Notes under the pieces: generated by a model
What the model saw: the letters and a program-made list of their open reading frames with translations, nothing else
Databases searched by the model: none
Told to the model about the DNA's origin: nothing
Part shown: positions 34,430 to 42,362 of the stretch, one piece after another
How the letters are laid out: every line of letters starts with the position of its first letter
How positions within the stretch are numbered: the stretch's first letter is position 1
Made by a program: the position numbers and the translations under genes
DNA from: Franzmannia qiaohouensis
GTDB taxonomy: Bacteria; Pseudomonadota; Gammaproteobacteria; Pseudomonadales; Halomonadaceae
Assembly: GCF_031451695.1 (NCBI RefSeq)
Contig: NZ_JARWAM010000008.1
Coordinates: 62,001 to 126,000 of the forward strand
Direction: 5' to 3'
Length of the DNA: 64,000 bases

Positions 34430-35611
34430 TCAGTTGCTAAAGGCCTGAATACCGGTTTGGGCCCGTCCCAGGATCAGCGCATGAATATCGTGGGTGCCCT
34501 CATAGGTGTTGACCGCCTCGAGGTTCATCACATGGCGAATCACGTGGTACTCGTCGGCGATGCCGTTGCCGCCGTGCATGTCCCGCGCCACCCGCGCGAT
34601 ATCCAGCGCCTTGCCGCAGTTGTTGCGCTTGATCAGCGAGATCGCCTCGGGCACCAGCTGGCCGTCGTCGATCATGCGGCCGACGCGCAGCGCGGCCTGC
34701 AGGCCCAGGGCGATCTCGGTCTGCATGTCGGCGAGCTTCTTCTGGATCAGCTGGTTGGCGGCCAGCGGGCGGCCGAACTGCTTGCGGTCGAGGGTGTACT
34801 GGCGCGCCGCGTGCCAGCACGCCTCGGCGGCGCCCATGGTGCCCCAGGCGATACCATAACGGGCGCGATTGAGGCACGAGAACGGCCCCTTGAGGCCCTT
34901 GACGCCGGGCAGGATCTGCTCGTCGGAGACCTCCACGTCCTGCATGGCGATCTGGCCGGTGACCGAGGCGCGCAGGCTGAACTTGCCCTCGATCTTGGGT
35001 GCCGAGAGCCCCGCCATACCCTTCTCGAGGATAAAGCCGCGCAGGTCGCCTTCATCGTCCTTGGCCCACACCACGAAGACATCGGCAATCGGCGAGTTGG
35101 TGATCCAGCTCTTGGTGCCGTTGAGCTTGTAGCCGCCGTCGATCTTGGTGGCCCGGGTGCTCATGCCGTTGGGGTCGGAGCCGTGGTCGGGCTCGGTGAG
35201 GCCGAAGCAGCCGACCCACTCACCGCTGGCCAGCTTGGGCAGGTACTTGTCGCGCTGGACGTCGCTGCCGAAGGCGTGGATGGGGTACATCACCAGGCTC
35301 GACTGCACGCTCATGGCGCTACGGTAGCCGGAGTCGACGCGCTCCACTTCGCGGGCAATCAGGCCGTAGCTGACGTAGTTGAGCCCGGCACCGCCGTAGC
35401 CCTCCATGGTCGCGCCGAGCAGGCCCAGCTCGCCCATCTCGTTCATGATCTCGCGGTCGAAGCGCTCGTGGCGATTGGCCTCCAGCACCCGCGGCAGCAG
35501 CTTGTCCTGGCAGTAGTCATGGGCGGTCTGGTAGACCATGCGCTCGTCTTCGCTGAGCTGGTCGACGAGGCGGAACGGGTCGTCCCAAGTGATCGGGGTA
35601 ATCTGGCTCAT
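34430..35611 (-). CDS. gcdH: Glutaryl-CoA dehydrogenase
   Basis: An FAD-dependent acyl-CoA dehydrogenase that oxidises and decarboxylates glutaryl-CoA to crotonyl-CoA in lysine/tryptophan breakdown. The 393 residues include CFGLTEPDHGSDPNGMSTRA, SWITNSPIADVFVVWAKDD and the catalytic Glu371 in VNTYEGTHDIHALILGRA, all characteristic of GcdH. A GGAG site lies seven bases before the ATG. A 25-base palindrome 30-54 bases upstream of the ATG is a likely operator. Confidence 0.94.
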   Translation of the reverse strand: MSQITPITWDDPFRLVDQLSEDERMVYQTAHDYCQDKLLPRVLEANRHERFDREIMNEMGELGLLGATMEGYGGAGLNYVSYGLIAREVERVDSGYRSAMSVQSSLVMYPIHAFGSDVQRDKYLPKLASGEWVGCFGLTEPDHGSDPNGMSTRATKIDGGYKLNGTKSWITNSPIADVFVVWAKDDEGDLRGFILEKGMAGLSAPKIEGKFSLRASVTGQIAMQDVEVSDEQILPGVKGLKGPFSCLNRARYGIAWGTMGAAEACWHAARQYTLDRKQFGRPLAANQLIQKKLADMQTEIALGLQAALRVGRMIDDGQLVPEAISLIKRNNCGKALDIARVARDMHGGNGIADEYHVIRHVMNLEAVNTYEGTHDIHALILGRAQTGIQAFSN

Positions 35612-35640
35612 GGTCGGCTCCGGGGTAGCGGTGCAATAAT

Positions 35641-35665
35641 TTCTACATTTTCATAGAATGTAGAA
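35641..35665. promoter_or_regulatory. Palindromic operator upstream of gcdH
   Basis: TTCTACATT, seven bases, AATGTAGAA: a perfect 9-bp inverted repeat in an AT-rich patch in otherwise GC-rich DNA. Its position 30-54 bases before the gcdH ATG suits a promoter-overlapping operator. The binding protein is unknown; a LysR- or TetR-type regulator is possible. Confidence 0.6.
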
Positions 35666-35700
35666 TAAAAGCGCCGAGAACGCTACCCCTAATCCGCCCG

Positions 35701-36834
35701 CTAGCCCTTCTCGCCGAGCGTGGCCAGGGGGTGGTCGTCGCACTGCCAGGCACTGTGCAGCATCGCCGCGACCTCCGCCGCAGGCACGCTCGGCACATCG
35801 GCGTGGGACCATTGCGGCTGCTTGTCCTTGTCGATCAGCAGCGCGCGCACGCCCTCGGCCAGGTCGCCCTCCAGGCAGCAGCGCAGCGACAGGCTCAGCT
35901 CGTCGCGCAGCGCCTCGGCGAGGCTGGCGCGGCGATGGCGTTCGAGCATGCCCCAGGCGAGTTGCGCGGTCAGCGGGCAGCCGTCGCCGAGGCGGCGACG
36001 ATTGGCGGCCAGCCAGTCGTCCTGCTGGCGGTCTGCAAGGATCGCCGCGCAGGCCTGGGCGGCATCGGCAGCGCTGGTAAGCCGCTGGATATGGTCGCGC
36101 CACGGCCACAGCTGGGCGGGCGGTGCCTGGTCGCGGTCGGCCACCGCTGCGAGGACCGCATGGATGGCGCGGTCATTCAGGGTCGTGACATTGCCGTAGT
36201 CGGCGCGGCACAGCGCATCGATCAAGGCCTCGCGACACTCGGCAGGCACCAGCTGGTCGGCCAGGCCGAGGTCGAGGGCGTCGCGGGCGTTGAGCTGCGC
36301 CCCGGTAAGCGCCAGGTAGGCACCGATGCCCGGCGGCATGCGGTTGAGAAACCAGCTCGCGCCCACGTCCGGGTAGAGGCCGATACTGATTTCGGGCATC
36401 GCCAGCCGTGAGCGCTCGGTGACCAGGCGGTGCCGGGCACCTGCCAGCAGCCCCATGCCACCACCCATGACGATGCCGTCGCCCCACGCCAGCAGCGGCT
36501 TGGGATAGGTGTGCAGGCGGTAGTCGAGGGCGTATTCGGCTCGGAAGTAGCGCACCACGTAGTCGCGCGCCGCGTGTGCGTCGCCCTGCAGTGCGCGATA
36601 CAGCGCGACGATATCGCCGCCGGCGCAGAACGCCCTGTCACCGGCGCCCTCCAGCCATACCGCCACCACGCTGTCGTCTTGCTGCCAGGTCGTCAACTGG
36701 GCGTCGAGGGCCTCGATCATGTCCAGCGTCAGGGCATTGAGCGAGCGTTCGGCGTCGAGTGTTGCCACACCGATGCGGTGGCCGTCACGGGTCGGCCAGT
36801 GGGTGACACGCAGGGGGGATGGGGTGTTGGACAT
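35701..36834 (-). CDS. Enoyl-CoA hydratase/isomerase family, probable 3-hydroxyisobutyryl-CoA hydrolase
   Basis: A 377-residue crotonase-fold protein, longer than simple enoyl-CoA hydratases because of a C-terminal ECH_2-type extension, as in 3-hydroxyisobutyryl-CoA hydrolase of valine breakdown. Motifs: GAGDRAFCAGGDIVALYRAL (oxyanion hole), GIVMGGGMGLLAGARHRLVT and MPEISIGLYPDVGASWFLNR, the last being typical of the hydrolase group. The start at 36834 has GGAGG upstream. It is divergent from liuR with a LiuR-type box between, supporting a role in branched-chain amino acid catabolism. Confidence 0.86.
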   Translation of the reverse strand: MSNTPSPLRVTHWPTRDGHRIGVATLDAERSLNALTLDMIEALDAQLTTWQQDDSVVAVWLEGAGDRAFCAGGDIVALYRALQGDAHAARDYVVRYFRAEYALDYRLHTYPKPLLAWGDGIVMGGGMGLLAGARHRLVTERSRLAMPEISIGLYPDVGASWFLNRMPPGIGAYLALTGAQLNARDALDLGLADQLVPAECREALIDALCRADYGNVTTLNDRAIHAVLAAVADRDQAPPAQLWPWRDHIQRLTSAADAAQACAAILADRQQDDWLAANRRRLGDGCPLTAQLAWGMLERHRRASLAEALRDELSLSLRCCLEGDLAEGVRALLIDKDKQPQWSHADVPSVPAAEVAAMLHSAWQCDDHPLATLGEKG

Positions 36835-36879
36835 CGGGCCTCCAGGCAGGATAGCGGATGCCCACAGCATGATCGGCGA

Positions 36880-36895
36880 TTTACGTTAACGTCAA
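36880..36895. promoter_or_regulatory. LiuR-type operator between hydrolase gene and liuR
   Basis: TTTACGTTAACGTCAA has a perfect ACGTTAACGT core and resembles the palindromic site described for LiuR, the MerR-family regulator of branched-chain amino acid catabolism in gammaproteobacteria. It is 21 bases before the liuR ATG, in the 81-base divergent control region. Confidence 0.75.
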
Positions 36896-36915
36896 CTCAC
36901 GTTATCCTGAAAACC

Positions 36916-37326
36916 ATGACACCCGACAGCGCCCCCCGCACCTACTCGATCAGCGAGCTCTCGCGCATGTTCGAGGTCACCCCGCGCACCATCCGCTTCT
37001 ATGAGCAGGAGGGGTTGCTCGAGCCTGAGCGCCGCGGCCAGACGCGCATCTACCACGACAAGGACCGGGTACGCCTCAAGCTGACCCTGCGCGGCAAGCG
37101 GCTGGGCTTTTCGCTGGGCGAGATTCGCGAGGTAATCGAGCTCTACGACGCCCTGCCCGACGGCAACGCTCGCCAGCTGCGGCGGCTGCTCGAGCTGCTC
37201 GCCGAGAAACGCACCAACCTGCAGCGCCAGGAGGAGGACATCCGCCTGATGCGCAAGGAGCTGGACGACGTCGAGGGGCGCTGCCGCGAGGCGCTGCTGG
37301 CGCTACCCGAAAACGCCGAGGGCTGA
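36916..37326 (+). CDS. liuR: MerR-family regulator LiuR
   Basis: A 136-residue MerR-family transcription factor: N-terminal winged helix (RTYSISELSRMFEVTPRTIR, then FYEQEGLLEPERRGQTRIY) and a C-terminal coiled-coil dimerisation helix (about 80-128). It lacks a cysteine metal site. Sequence, the LiuR-like palindrome before it and a divergent acyl-CoA enzyme gene all support LiuR, regulator of leucine/isovalerate degradation. ATG 36916 is the first start compatible with the promoter box. Confidence 0.85.
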   Translation: MTPDSAPRTYSISELSRMFEVTPRTIRFYEQEGLLEPERRGQTRIYHDKDRVRLKLTLRGKRLGFSLGEIREVIELYDALPDGNARQLRRLLELLAEKRTNLQRQEEDIRLMRKELDDVEGRCREALLALPENAEG

Positions 37327-37347
37327 CCCAACGGGCCAGCCCTCGGC
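37315..37347. terminator. Terminator hairpin between convergent liuR and hpt
   Basis: An 11-bp stem, GCCGAGGGCTG / CAGCCCTCGGC, overlaps the liuR stop codon. On the minus strand it is followed by GTTTTCG, so it best fits a terminator of the nagZ-mscS-hpt transcript. Confidence 0.65.
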
Positions 37348-37390
37348 GGTTATCGGCGGGGCCACTGGCACCCCTTGCTCAAAGAGTTGC

Positions 37391-37969
37391 TCATAGACCT
37401 TTGGGCGCGAAGATCCCCGGCGCATTGCGCCAGTAGCCCTTGTAGTCCATGCCGAAGCCGAACACGTAGCGGTCGACCACCTCGAGACTGCAGTAGTCGG
37501 CGGTCAGCTCAGGCACCGCCTTGCGGTCGTGACGCTTGTCGACCAGCACCGCGGTGGAGATACTCGCCGCACCGGCTTCTTCGCAGTAGCGCAGGATCGC
37601 CGCCAGGGTCGCGCCCTCGTCGAGGATATCGTCGACGATCACCACGTGGCGCCCGGCCATGGGAATCTCCGGCGAAACACGCCAGAACAGCTCGCCTCCA
37701 CGCAGGCCGCCGCGATAGCGGGTGGCATGCAGGTAATCCACCTCGAGGGGGAACCCCAGCCGCGTCAGCAAGTGGCCGGTGGTGATCAGGCCGCCGTTCA
37801 TCACGCAGTAGAACACCGGCAGCTTGTCGCCCAGGTCGGCGCTGATCTCGTCGGCCATGCGATCGAGGGCGCGCTCGACATCGGCCTGGGAGATCAGGCA
37901 GTCGGCGTTGTCCATCACCTCGCGCATGGTGGTGAGTGACTCATGATACAGGGGGTCGAGGTTAGGCAT
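37391..37969 (-). CDS. hpt: Hypoxanthine-guanine phosphoribosyltransferase
   Basis: Salvages hypoxanthine and guanine with PRPP. The 192-residue product starts at ATG 37969 (MPNLDPLYHESLTTMREVMD). The PRPP motif is VVIVDDILDEGATL and the purine-site loop VDKRHDRK. Its first codons overlap the end of mscS by 8 bases, so the two are probably coupled. A frame opening further upstream would lie wholly within mscS and is rejected. Confidence 0.93.
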   Translation of the reverse strand: MPNLDPLYHESLTTMREVMDNADCLISQADVERALDRMADEISADLGDKLPVFYCVMNGGLITTGHLLTRLGFPLEVDYLHATRYRGGLRGGELFWRVSPEIPMAGRHVVIVDDILDEGATLAAILRYCEEAGAASISTAVLVDKRHDRKAVPELTADYCSLEVVDRYVFGFGMDYKGYWRNAPGIFAPKGL

Positions 37970-39209
37970 CGTTGTCCTGGGTCGCATTGCTTGAGGGAGA
38001 AGCGGCTTCATCGCCGCGCAGCTTGCCCTGCCCGCGGGGCTGATCGGCGCCGGGCTCGGGCGGGCGAGGGGCGGCCGCACTGCCGTCGTCGGCATCATGC
38101 TCGCTGGCCTCCAGGGCAATCGCCTGGTTGAGGGTCAGCTCGCGCACCGGCAGCGCCAGCGCGGCATCGTGCTGGTCGAGTATATCGGCGATGCGCAGCA
38201 GCACATCCTGCTGGATGTCCTGATGCTCCGCCCAATCGGTGGTCGCAGTATAGACGTGCAGCATCACGTCGAGGGTATGCTCCCCTACCCCGGTAAAATT
38301 GACCAGCATCGGCTGGTCATGATCGATATGCTCATGAGTGTCGAGCATCTCGCGAATCGATGCCACCACGTCACGCACCTGGGTCATGTCCTGATAGCGA
38401 AGCCCCAGCGTCTGGAAGATCCGCCGGTTGTGCATGCGCGAGGGGTTTTCGACGGTGATGGTGCTAAACGCCGCATTGGGCACGAACAGCAGCCGCGAGT
38501 CGAAGGTGCGAATGCGCGTCAGGCGCCAGCCAATGTCCTCGACCACGCCCTCGATCTCGCGGTCCGGCGAACGAATCCAGTCACCGACCTTGAACGGGTC
38601 GTCGAGGTGCACCGCCAGGCCGCTGAAGAAGTTGGCCAGCAGGTCACGGGCGGCAAAGCCGACCATGATCCCGCCCAGGCCGCCGAAGGCGAGGATCCCG
38701 GACAGCTGCACCCCCAGCTGCTGTAGCGCCAGCAGGCAGACCAGCACCAGCACGATCGCGCCGACCACCTTGCTGATCGCCGAGGCGCTGCTGGCATCGA
38801 TGGGCTTGGCGGGATGCCCCGGGGGAGGAAACAGCAGCCGCTGTTCGACCTGCTTGACCATGCGCAGCCCGGCCCAGGCCAACATCACCAGCGTGAACAG
38901 GCTGCGCCCAGTAAGCGTCTGGCCGTCGGCCCAGCCCGGCTCGAAACGGGCCACCAGAAAGGCCAGCACCGAAAGTAGCGCGAACCCCCAGATCCATACG
39001 CGCAGCGGGCGGCGAATGGCCACCACCACGGCGTCGTCCCAGCGGCTGCGGGTGCGCTGCAGCAGCGGCCCCAGGCGCCAGATGACCAGCCAGGCGGTGA
39101 GATCCACCAGCAGCGCCACTGCGATGATCAGCAGTGGTGCCAGCAGCCACTGGGGCAGGCCGAGGTGTGCCTTGACCAGGTCTTCAAGGGGGGCCAGCAG
39201 CTCGAGCAT
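37962..39209 (-). CDS. MscS-family mechanosensitive channel
   Basis: A 415-residue inner-membrane channel of small conductance. Four or so transmembrane segments precede the pore-lining helix VQLSGILAFGGLGGIMVGFA, followed by ARDLLANFFSGLAVHLDDPF and the cytoplasmic beta domain (KVGDWIRSPDREIEGVVEDI, FVPNAAFSTITVENPS). The acidic, disordered tail (about 375-415) is unusual in composition for the family. It responds to osmotic downshock. It lies one base after nagZ and overlaps hpt. Confidence 0.9.
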   Translation of the reverse strand: MLELLAPLEDLVKAHLGLPQWLLAPLLIIAVALLVDLTAWLVIWRLGPLLQRTRSRWDDAVVVAIRRPLRVWIWGFALLSVLAFLVARFEPGWADGQTLTGRSLFTLVMLAWAGLRMVKQVEQRLLFPPPGHPAKPIDASSASAISKVVGAIVLVLVCLLALQQLGVQLSGILAFGGLGGIMVGFAARDLLANFFSGLAVHLDDPFKVGDWIRSPDREIEGVVEDIGWRLTRIRTFDSRLLFVPNAAFSTITVENPSRMHNRRIFQTLGLRYQDMTQVRDVVASIREMLDTHEHIDHDQPMLVNFTGVGEHTLDVMLHVYTATTDWAEHQDIQQDVLLRIADILDQHDAALALPVRELTLNQAIALEASEHDADDGSAAAPRPPEPGADQPRGQGKLRGDEAASPSSNATQDNDA

Positions 39210-39210
39210 G

Positions 39211-40233
39211 TCAGGCGTCGTCGCTGGCGTCGCTCAGGGCCTCGAGCCGCGCATGTACCCGGCGCCAGCGCGACAGTGCCGGCAACGCCTCGAGGTTGGG
39301 CCTAGCGCGCCGATAGCGCAGCTTGGCAGGCCGTTTGTTGGCGCGCCCGGCGCAGGCGTCGAGCGCCTCGAGCGCCGCGTCGCGGTCGTTGCACACCAGC
39401 ACCATGTCGCAGCCCGCGTCCAGGGCCGCCAGCGCCGCCTGGCCAGGGCTACCGGCGACTCGCGCCGCGGCCATCAGCAGGTCGTCGGAGAAGATCGCGC
39501 CCTTGAAACCCAGCTCTTCGCGCAACAGGCCAAGCCAGCTGCGCGAGAACCCCGCTGGCTTGTCGTCGAAGGCGCTATAGATGACGTGGGAGGGCATGAT
39601 CCCATCGAGACGTGAAGCCAGCTCGGCGAAGGGCCGCATGTCATGCTCACGCAGCACCGAGAGCGGCCGGGGGTCCACCGGCAGCTCGTGGTGCGAGTCT
39701 GCCACCACGCCGCCGTGGCCGGGAAAGTGCTTGCCGATGGCGACCATCCCGGCATCGTGCAGGCCGCTGATGAAGGCACCGCCGAGCAGGCTGACGACCT
39801 GGGGATCGGAAGAGAAACTGCGATCACCGATCAAGATCGAGTCGCCGTCGACGTCGAGCACCGGGGCGAATGAGACGTCGAAGCCGCAGGCAGCCATCTC
39901 CATGCCCAGCAGCCAGCCGGCATCCTGACACTGCTGCAGTACGGCCTGGGGATCGTCGTCGTAGCCGGCCGCCAGCTGCGCCATCGACGGCAGGCGGGTG
40001 ACGCCCTGGCGCAGACGCTGCACACGGCCGCCCTCCTGATCGATGGCCAGCAGCAGGTCGGGGCGCACTCGGCGAATCGCCGCGCACAGCGCTTGAACCT
40101 GGACGGCGTCCTCGACATTGCGGGAGAACAGGATCACGCCGCCAACCTCGGGACGCTTGAGCATGTCACCTTCTTCTCGGCTGAGCCGGGGCCCTTCCAG
40201 GTCCAGCATCACCGGGCCGATAGGTTGCGTCAT
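39211..40233 (-). CDS. nagZ: Beta-N-acetylhexosaminidase NagZ
   Basis: NagZ removes N-acetylglucosamine from anhydromuropeptides during cell-wall recycling in the cytoplasm. The 340 residues include LLLAIDQEGGRVQRLR, KHFPGHGGVVADSHHELPVD (catalytic His/Asp loop) and AIFSDDLLMAAA with the nucleophile aspartate. Of two nearby ATGs (40239, 40233), the second is chosen because AAGGA is then eight bases upstream. First gene of the nagZ-mscS-hpt unit. No signal peptide, as expected. Confidence 0.94.
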   Translation of the reverse strand: MTQPIGPVMLDLEGPRLSREEGDMLKRPEVGGVILFSRNVEDAVQVQALCAAIRRVRPDLLLAIDQEGGRVQRLRQGVTRLPSMAQLAAGYDDDPQAVLQQCQDAGWLLGMEMAACGFDVSFAPVLDVDGDSILIGDRSFSSDPQVVSLLGGAFISGLHDAGMVAIGKHFPGHGGVVADSHHELPVDPRPLSVLREHDMRPFAELASRLDGIMPSHVIYSAFDDKPAGFSRSWLGLLREELGFKGAIFSDDLLMAAARVAGSPGQAALAALDAGCDMVLVCNDRDAALEALDACAGRANKRPAKLRYRRARPNLEALPALSRWRRVHARLEALSDASDDA

Positions 40234-40344
40234 GTTCATCTTCCTTGGCAGAGAAGGAGCCGATTCTAGACCAAGCGCCAGGCCGACAACAGGGGATGAC
40301 CCGACGCCCTTCGCTCAGCACCAGACAAGAGCGGCCGGGGCCGA

Positions 40345-40866
40345 TCAGTCGTGAAGCCACACCGGGGTGCCGGCCGGGGCGAAATCGAACACCTCGAGCA
40401 GCGCCGTATCGCGCAGCCGCAGGCAGCCGTGGGAGGCCGGGGTGCCCATCGGCTGATCCGGCGGCGTGCCATGCAGGTAAATATAGCGGCGCTGGGAGTC
40501 GACCTGGCCGCCGCGGTTATACCCCGGCTCGAGTCCGCATAGCCACAGGATACGAGTCAGGATCCAGTCGCGTGCAGGATACTCGGCGGCCAGTGTCGCG
40601 TCGAACACCTCGCCGGTCGGGCGACGACCGCGAAACACCGCGCCCGGCGGCTGGCCGTCGCCGATCGCCGCGCGCACATAGTGCCAACCGAGCGGCGTCT
40701 GACCGCTACCGTCACGCTGGCCGATGCCTGCCGCACCGCTGGAGACCGGATAGTCGGCGACCCGCTGGCGGCCCTGCCAGCACCACAGCCGCTGGGTCGA
40801 GAGATCGACCTCCAGCCAGTGGCCTGTCTCCGGGGGCAGCTGCTCGAGGCGCGGGGTAGTCACCAT
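40345..40866 (-). CDS. L,D-transpeptidase (YkuD domain)
   Basis: A 173-residue YkuD-fold protein with the active-site stretch YIYLHGTPPDQPMGTPASHG followed by CLRLRD: the catalytic Cys of SHGCLRL and upstream His are present. N-terminal TGHWLEVDLSTQRLWCWQG is the fold's first strand pair. No signal peptide is evident, so export or a cytoplasmic role (as in some LdtA-like proteins) is open. It overlaps psrA by one base, suggesting co-transcription. Confidence 0.88.
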   Translation of the reverse strand: MVTTPRLEQLPPETGHWLEVDLSTQRLWCWQGRQRVADYPVSSGAAGIGQRDGSGQTPLGWHYVRAAIGDGQPPGAVFRGRRPTGEVFDATLAAEYPARDWILTRILWLCGLEPGYNRGGQVDSQRRYIYLHGTPPDQPMGTPASHGCLRLRDTALLEVFDFAPAGTPVWLHD

Positions 40867-41534
40867 CAGACCGCCGCCGGCAGGCTATCCGGCGCTGCGT
40901 CGGGCAGCGGCGCATTCATCGCCGCCACCACCACCGGGCGCAGGCGGCGGATCAGTTCGCGTACGCTGACGTGGTCGCCGTAGTCCTTCTCGGCGATGTC
41001 GCGCAGCGCATCCAGTCCCGAGAGGGTGAAGATCACCGTGCCGAGCACGAAGTGCAGCCGCCAGAAGCGCTCGGCTTCGGGCAACTCAGGGGTGGCCTTG
41101 CGCACCAGCTCGGAGAAGCGGCTGAACACGCTGCCGTAGTGATCCTGAATATAGCGCCGCAGGTGCCCCTGGGCCTGGCTGTAGGCCAGCCCCAGCAAGC
41201 GCATGAAGACCTTAAGGCTGTTACGCTCGGCGGGGACATCGAGCACCGTTTTTGCCATGCTCTCCAGCAGCACTTCTAGCGGTATGACGCGGCCGGCGTA
41301 CTCCGCCTCGAGCTCATCCAGGGCAGCGTGGAAACGCTCGGTGAAGGGGTCCAGATAGCGCGCAAACACGGCCTGGATCAACGCCTTCTTGGAGCCGAAG
41401 TGGTAGTTGACCGCGGCCAGGTTGACCTTGGCCTTGCTGGTAATGTTGCGCAGCGAGGTCTCCGCGAAGCCTCGCTCGGCAAACAGTACCTCTGCGGTGT
41501 CGAGTATGCGCGTCACGGTATCGGGTTGTGCCAT
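40866..41534 (-). CDS. psrA: TetR-family regulator PsrA
   Basis: PsrA is a long-chain-fatty-acid-responsive TetR regulator that controls beta-oxidation and rpoS in pseudomonads. The 222 residues start MAQPDTVTRILDTAEVLFAE, with the HTH SLRNITSKAKVNLAAVNYHF and GSKKALIQAVFARYLDPF, strikingly like Pseudomonas PsrA. Adjacent, divergent lexA is the same neighbour as in Pseudomonas. A PsrA-like operator lies 22 bases upstream of its start, consistent with autoregulation. Confidence 0.9.
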   Translation of the reverse strand: MAQPDTVTRILDTAEVLFAERGFAETSLRNITSKAKVNLAAVNYHFGSKKALIQAVFARYLDPFTERFHAALDELEAEYAGRVIPLEVLLESMAKTVLDVPAERNSLKVFMRLLGLAYSQAQGHLRRYIQDHYGSVFSRFSELVRKATPELPEAERFWRLHFVLGTVIFTLSGLDALRDIAEKDYGDHVSVRELIRRLRPVVVAAMNAPLPDAAPDSLPAAV

Positions 41535-41555
41535 GTCCCCCCCTGCCGAGTTGGT

Positions 41556-41567
41556 AAACAGTTGTTT
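41556..41567. promoter_or_regulatory. PsrA-type operator
   Basis: AAAC-AGTT-GTTT fits the published PsrA motif AAAC-N2-4-GTTT. It lies 22-33 bases upstream of psrA. A second related palindrome, GCGTTT-T-AAACGC, occurs at 41615-41627 closer to lexA. Confidence 0.65.
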
Positions 41568-41638
41568 TAAACGTAATTATATTCTACGCAATATGACACT
41601 TGGTCACAAACATGGCGTTTTAAACGCTACAACGCTTT

Positions 41639-41673
41639 TACTGGATACTCAGCCATACTGTATACTTAACCAA
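41639..41673 (+). promoter_or_regulatory. Two tandem LexA-like boxes upstream of lexA
   Basis: Two adjacent 17-base units, TACTGGATACTCAGCCA and TACTGTATACTTAACCA, match at 14 of 17 positions. Each gives CTG-N10-CAT or CTG-N10-CAA, one base off the gammaproteobacterial SOS core CTG-N10-CAG. They lie 28-62 bases before the lexA ATG, as expected for autorepression with two operators. Confidence 0.7.
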
Positions 41674-41700
41674 ACACCGCCACCCACTTGCGGAGGTCAC

Positions 41701-42348
41701 ATGACCCGCCCTCTCACCCCACGCCAGCAGAACGTCTACGACTTCATCGTCAAGACCATGTCCGAGCTGGGCTATCCGCCAACCCGCGCCGAGATCGCCA
41801 GGGCCCTGGGCTTTCGCTCGCCCAATGCCGCCGAGGAGCATCTGCGCGCACTGAGCAAGAAGGGCGTGATTCGCATGGTTGCCGGCACCTCGCGGGGCAT
41901 CCGCCTCCCCGCCCAGGAGCAGGACCCTGCGATCGATGCCAGCGCTCAGCCCGGCCTGCCGATCATCGGCGAGGTGGCCGCCGGCAGCCCGATTCTGGCC
42001 GCCGCCCACATCGATCGCCACTGTCCGCTGCCGCCGGAGTACTTCACGCCCCGCGCCGACTATCTGCTGCGGGTGCGCGGCCTGTCGATGAAGGACATCG
42101 GGATCCTCGAGGGCGACCTGCTCGCCGTGCACCGCACAGAGCGCATTCGCGACGGCCAGATCGTGGTCGCCCGGCTGGAGGACGAAGTCACCGTCAAGCG
42201 CTTCAAGCGCCAGGGGCACCAGGTGTGGCTGACCGCCGAGAACGAGGACTTCGCCCCCATCGAGGTCGACCTGCGCCATCAGGAGCTCGAGATCGAAGGC
42301 ATCGGCGTTGGCGTGATTCGCGGCGGCAACGGCCAGGCGCTGGGCTAA
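41701..42348 (+). CDS. lexA: SOS repressor LexA
   Basis: LexA represses DNA-damage genes and self-cleaves when RecA is activated. The 215 residues have an N-terminal winged helix (PLTPRQQNVYDFIVKTMSEL, PPTRAEIARALGF) and C-terminal serine peptidase. The cleavage site is Ala94-Gly95 (EVAAGS), with Ser129 (RGLSM) and Lys166 (TVKRF) as the catalytic dyad; all three are offset by exactly 10 from E. coli. GGAGG lies just before ATG 41701. It heads an operon with dinB. Confidence 0.96.
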   Translation: MTRPLTPRQQNVYDFIVKTMSELGYPPTRAEIARALGFRSPNAAEEHLRALSKKGVIRMVAGTSRGIRLPAQEQDPAIDASAQPGLPIIGEVAAGSPILAAAHIDRHCPLPPEYFTPRADYLLRVRGLSMKDIGILEGDLLAVHRTERIRDGQIVVARLEDEVTVKRFKRQGHQVWLTAENEDFAPIEVDLRHQELEIEGIGVGVIRGGNGQALG

Positions 42349-42362
42349 GCCTCAGCCACGTA

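Noticed and set aside
40290..40320. Fourth copy of the dispersed repeat
   Set aside because: Only about 12 of 16 bases at one end match; too short and weak to list as a feature.
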